IMG/VR virus record: IMGVR_UViG_3300037346_000160
Coordinates: 1 to 50,175 of that record
Strand: one strand, 5' to 3'
DNA from: a virus
Length of the DNA stretch: 50,175 nucleotides
Each line of letters begins with the position of its first letter. Positions within the stretch are counted from its first letter, which is position 1. Of this stretch, positions 48,780 to 50,175 are shown one piece after another. Position numbers and translations under genes: made by a program. The notes under the pieces were generated by a model, which saw only the letters and a list, made by a program, of their open reading frames with translations, was not told where the DNA came from and searched no databases.

Positions 48780-48881
48780 TTAGCATTTGCAAGGATCTAT
48801 GCGTGTACTACCCTCATCAAAAATAATAATACCCGTATCTCCACATGATTCACATGTGTGTGCATACATCGCTGATGTCAT
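48780..48881 (-). CDS. Small Cys-rich protein C (33 aa)
   Basis: MTSAMYAHTCESCGDTGIII then ... DPCKC: a CxxC and a C-x-C pair consistent with a tiny zinc site. Starts directly after the previous stop (TAAATG), so it is likely the last gene of a three-gene unit. No ribosome site of its own. Confidence 0.5.
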   Translation of the reverse strand: MTSAMYAHTCESCGDTGIIIFDEGSTRIDPCKC

Positions 48882-49061
48882 TTACTGTACCACTACTTTT
48901 TTTACATAATAATCTTGAGCATTTGTAAAATCACTACCGTTTTTTAAATTGTAGGAATTTTCCTTAGTAATCTCATCAGAGATAAAGGTTTTTGCCTTTT
49001 CTTCTGTTGTAAAATAATAGTCTGGCTCTGAATAAGGGTCTGCTATTGCATAGATAATCAT
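48882..49061 (-). CDS. Hypothetical protein (59 aa)
   Basis: MIIYAIADPYSEPDYYFTTE then EKAKTFISDEITKE. Charged, alpha/beta, no known motif. Middle gene of the three-gene minus-strand unit; a weak AGAAAGAAG lies before the ATG. Two bases separate it from the upstream stop. Confidence 0.6.
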   Translation of the reverse strand: MIIYAIADPYSEPDYYFTTEEKAKTFISDEITKENSYNLKNGSDFTNAQDYYVKKVVVQ

Positions 49062-49063
49062 AA

Positions 49064-49210
49064 TTAGTTTTCTTCTTTCTGTAAAAGGTGAGAGTTATTG
49101 AGAGGGCGAGAGTTAGTAGCAAACATAGCCTCTACTACTTTCTTATCCTTGATAGACTGTGCAAGGCGACGCTCTGCCTGCTCTGCTTGTATTCTTTCTA
49201 ATGTATTCAT
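49064..49210 (-). CDS. Hypothetical helical protein (48 aa)
   Basis: MNTLERIQAEQAERRLAQSI then KDKKVVEAMFATNSRP. Basic, helical; no known family. AAAGAAAGG lies upstream of the ATG and a good promoter further upstream. First gene of a small minus-strand operon facing away from the DnaA-box region. Confidence 0.6.
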   Translation of the reverse strand: MNTLERIQAEQAERRLAQSIKDKKVVEAMFATNSRPLNNSHLLQKEEN

Positions 49211-49262
49211 TGTGAATACCTTTCTTTAGTAGTTATTTAATCTTATTTGATTGTATAGTAGA

Positions 49263-49291
49263 ATACTATCATAGATACCCTGAAAAGTCAA
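49263..49291 (-). promoter_or_regulatory. Promoter of three-gene minus-strand operon
   Basis: -35 TTGACT (49286-49291), 17-base spacer and -10 TAGTAT (49263-49268). The inverted repeat ATAGT-N5-ACTAT (49255-49269) overlaps the -10, so it may be an operator. Confidence 0.65.
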
Positions 49292-49342
49292 GGCAATACG
49301 CCGTATATCTAATGTGTTCTTCATCACACTGATCTAGGCAAA

Positions 49343-49404
49343 AGTTATCCACATGACGCACATCACACTAAGAATTGAGCGTAAGTTATCCACATGACGC
49401 ACCT
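49343..49404 (+). repeat. Direct repeat carrying DnaA boxes
   Basis: Two copies of AAGTTATCCACATGACGCAC, 41 bases apart, each containing a perfect TTATCCACA (49345-49353 and 49386-49394). Confidence 0.85.
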
Positions 49405-49483
49405 CACAAATCAAAATGTCCGTTTTGTCATAGGTACTGGTCAGTAGATGTCAGACCCCTCTGGTATCCTTACAGTATAAGAA

Positions 49484-49500
49484 AAGTTAAAGTTTAACTT
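49484..49500. promoter_or_regulatory. Palindrome before plus-strand early genes
   Basis: AAGTTAAA-G-TTTAACTT, perfect 8-bp arms, between a TGG-TATCCT/TATAAG promoter-like region and the ribosome site of the 49519 gene. It could be an operator. Confidence 0.5.
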
Positions 49501-49518
49501 AAAGAAAGGAATTCACTA

Positions 49519-49692
49519 ATGAATTCACTAACAATGTGCAAAGAGCACAACCCTATGAAATCCGCTATCTCAATGGTAGGAGATGAGCAATTCACTTTCT
49601 GTCAAGATTGTGAACAAAATATTGAGCGTTGGTATAACGATACCGACCCTGAGCGTTTGCCTATGTGGACAGATTGGAAAGTGTCTAACTAA
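49519..49692 (+). CDS. Small Cys-containing protein (57 aa)
   Basis: MNSLTMCKEHNPMKSAISMV ... FCQDCEQNIERW with one CxxC and an earlier CKEH, a possible zinc site. AAAGGA precedes the ATG. First gene of a plus-strand group with overlapping stop/start codons (TAATG) to the next gene. Confidence 0.65.
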   Translation: MNSLTMCKEHNPMKSAISMVGDEQFTFCQDCEQNIERWYNDTDPERLPMWTDWKVSN

Positions 49693-49811
49693 TGTTTAGT
49701 CAATGCTTAAAGTGTGGGTACATAGCAGACCCTCAAGATGTTTGGTGCATGGTTTGCACACCTAAGTTTTCACAGCGTATGGTGCGTGTTACAGAAAAGG
49801 GAGAAAAATAA
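49692..49811 (+). CDS. Small Cys-rich protein (39 aa)
   Basis: MFSQCLKCGYIADPQDVWCM with CxxC and CMVC, a treble-clef or zinc-ribbon-like pattern. Start and stop overlap neighbours in the TAATG form, so it is translated by reinitiation. Confidence 0.65.
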   Translation: MFSQCLKCGYIADPQDVWCMVCTPKFSQRMVRVTEKGEK

Positions 49812-50020
49812 TGGAAGATTTCTATGATGAATTACTTAATGATTGCTATGGAGAAATCAAGCTTGGCAATTTAGTTTTCTCTCCCGCTGAAATTATCAAA
49901 CGCCTTGACCCTATCGCTTATCATCAAGGCTTGTTAGATTTTGAGGACACAATGCGTGAAAATGTAAGAGAAGAAAAAGACGAAATGATTGCACAACTAA
50001 ACGAAGAAAAGGAAAATTAA
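49811..50020 (+). CDS. Hypothetical acidic protein (69 aa)
   Basis: MEDFYDELLNDCYGEIKLGN then SPAEIIKRLDPIAYHQGLLD. Acidic, helical; no known family. Coupled start TAATG. Confidence 0.65.
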   Translation: MEDFYDELLNDCYGEIKLGNLVFSPAEIIKRLDPIAYHQGLLDFEDTMRENVREEKDEMIAQLNEEKEN

Positions 50021-50022
50021 TA

Positions 50023-50124
50023 ATGGAAAACATACAACAGCAATTTGCAAATGCAATTCAAACAGATCATCTTACTAAATCAGAATTGGATTTAATAGAA
50101 GAGATGTTTAAAGATTGGAAATAA
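50023..50124 (+). CDS. Hypothetical small protein (33 aa)
   Basis: MENIQQQFANAIQTDHLTKS then ELDLIEEMFKDWK. AAAAGGA lies upstream. Part of the same plus-strand group. Confidence 0.55.
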   Translation: MENIQQQFANAIQTDHLTKSELDLIEEMFKDWK

Positions 50125-50128
50125 ATAA

Positions 50129-50175
50129 GTGAATAATTTTTTTGTAAGTGGTAACGCACTCTTTTGGTTTTCTTT
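50129..50175 (+). CDS. Possible gene start, truncated at window edge
   Basis: GTG at 50129 opens a frame encoding (M)NNFFVSGNALFWFS to the window edge. Only 15 codons are visible, no clear ribosome site; tentative. Confidence 0.3.
   Translation, partial: MNNFFVSGNALFWFS

Larger units (their letters stand above)
49211..49518. other. Divergent intergenic region with two DnaA boxes, possible origin
   Basis: About 310 bases without a gene, between the divergent minus-strand and plus-strand small-gene operons. It contains two perfect TTATCCACA boxes in direct repeat, promoters for both sides, and two palindromes (ATAGT-N5-ACTAT at 49255-49269; AAGTTAAA-G-TTTAACTT at 49484-49500). Confidence 0.6.

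Noticed and set aside
49343-49404. Attachment site (att) from the direct repeat
   Set aside because: No integrase or excisionase is visible in the window, and the repeat contains DnaA boxes, a better explanation.

Overview
This window looks like part of the genome of a long-tailed double-stranded DNA phage (siphovirus type), probably infecting an AT-rich, low-GC actinobacterium such as the freshwater or marine planktonic groups. The phage call rests on a near-complete HK97-style structural cassette on the minus strand. In transcription order it runs portal, protease/scaffold, major capsid, head-tail connectors, tail terminator, major tail protein, two tail-assembly chaperones and a tape measure protein of more than 3,100 residues that runs off the left edge. 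The actinobacterial host is an inference from a DUF2746-like membrane protein (PNSGSSLKD motif), an adenosylcobalamin-dependent ribonucleotide reductase, abundant leaderless genes and the general gene style.

Layout, left to right: 1-18.8 kb is the virion cassette. At 18.8-22.6 kb is a large LamG-type tail protein, and at 22.6-24.6 kb a class II ribonucleotide reductase. At 24.7-32.2 kb is an unusual modification island: an FkbM-type methyltransferase, seven 2-oxoglutarate/Fe(II) oxygenases of the prolyl-4-hydroxylase type, two DUF6065-like proteins and one unknown. At 32.3-38.5 kb are fibre and adsorption proteins, including one that ends in a Pro-Phe-Phe repeat. At 38.5-39.1 kb, on the plus strand, is a secreted lysozyme/transglycosylase-like protein. 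At 39.2-42.6 kb are a GDP-mannose 3,5-epimerase homologue, an O-fucosyltransferase-like glycosyltransferase, an eighth and divergent oxygenase-like protein, a zinc-ribbon protein and an unknown. At 42.6-46.2 kb are more fibre proteins: a (PVAPT)n/PASTA protein, a collagen-like protein and BppU-like modules. At 46.5-50.2 kb are a holin-like membrane protein and mostly very small genes on both strands, including one more oxygenase and many Cys-rich peptides, arranged around an intergenic region with two perfect DnaA boxes.

The main proposal is that the phage carries its own post-translational modification system for virion fibres. It has up to nine Fe(II)/2OG oxygenases, a sugar-nucleotide epimerase, a fucosyltransferase-like enzyme and a methyltransferase. 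They are interleaved with fibre proteins that are exceptionally proline-rich (PFF, PVAPT, PTPTP) or collagen-like. Hydroxylation followed by glycosylation or methylation of fibre prolines, lysines or other residues is an attractive inference but is not proven by sequence.

A second striking feature is gene expression. Many genes have an extended -10 box (TGG-TATAAT or TGG-TATACT) placed 5-10 bases before the start codon with no Shine-Dalgarno, which implies leaderless mRNAs. In three cases the box is built from the end of the preceding gene (Val-Val-stop). Other genes, including the major capsid and tail proteins, have strong Shine-Dalgarno sequences. The protease gene has a strong internal ribosome binding site and ATG, which predicts a separately made scaffold protein.
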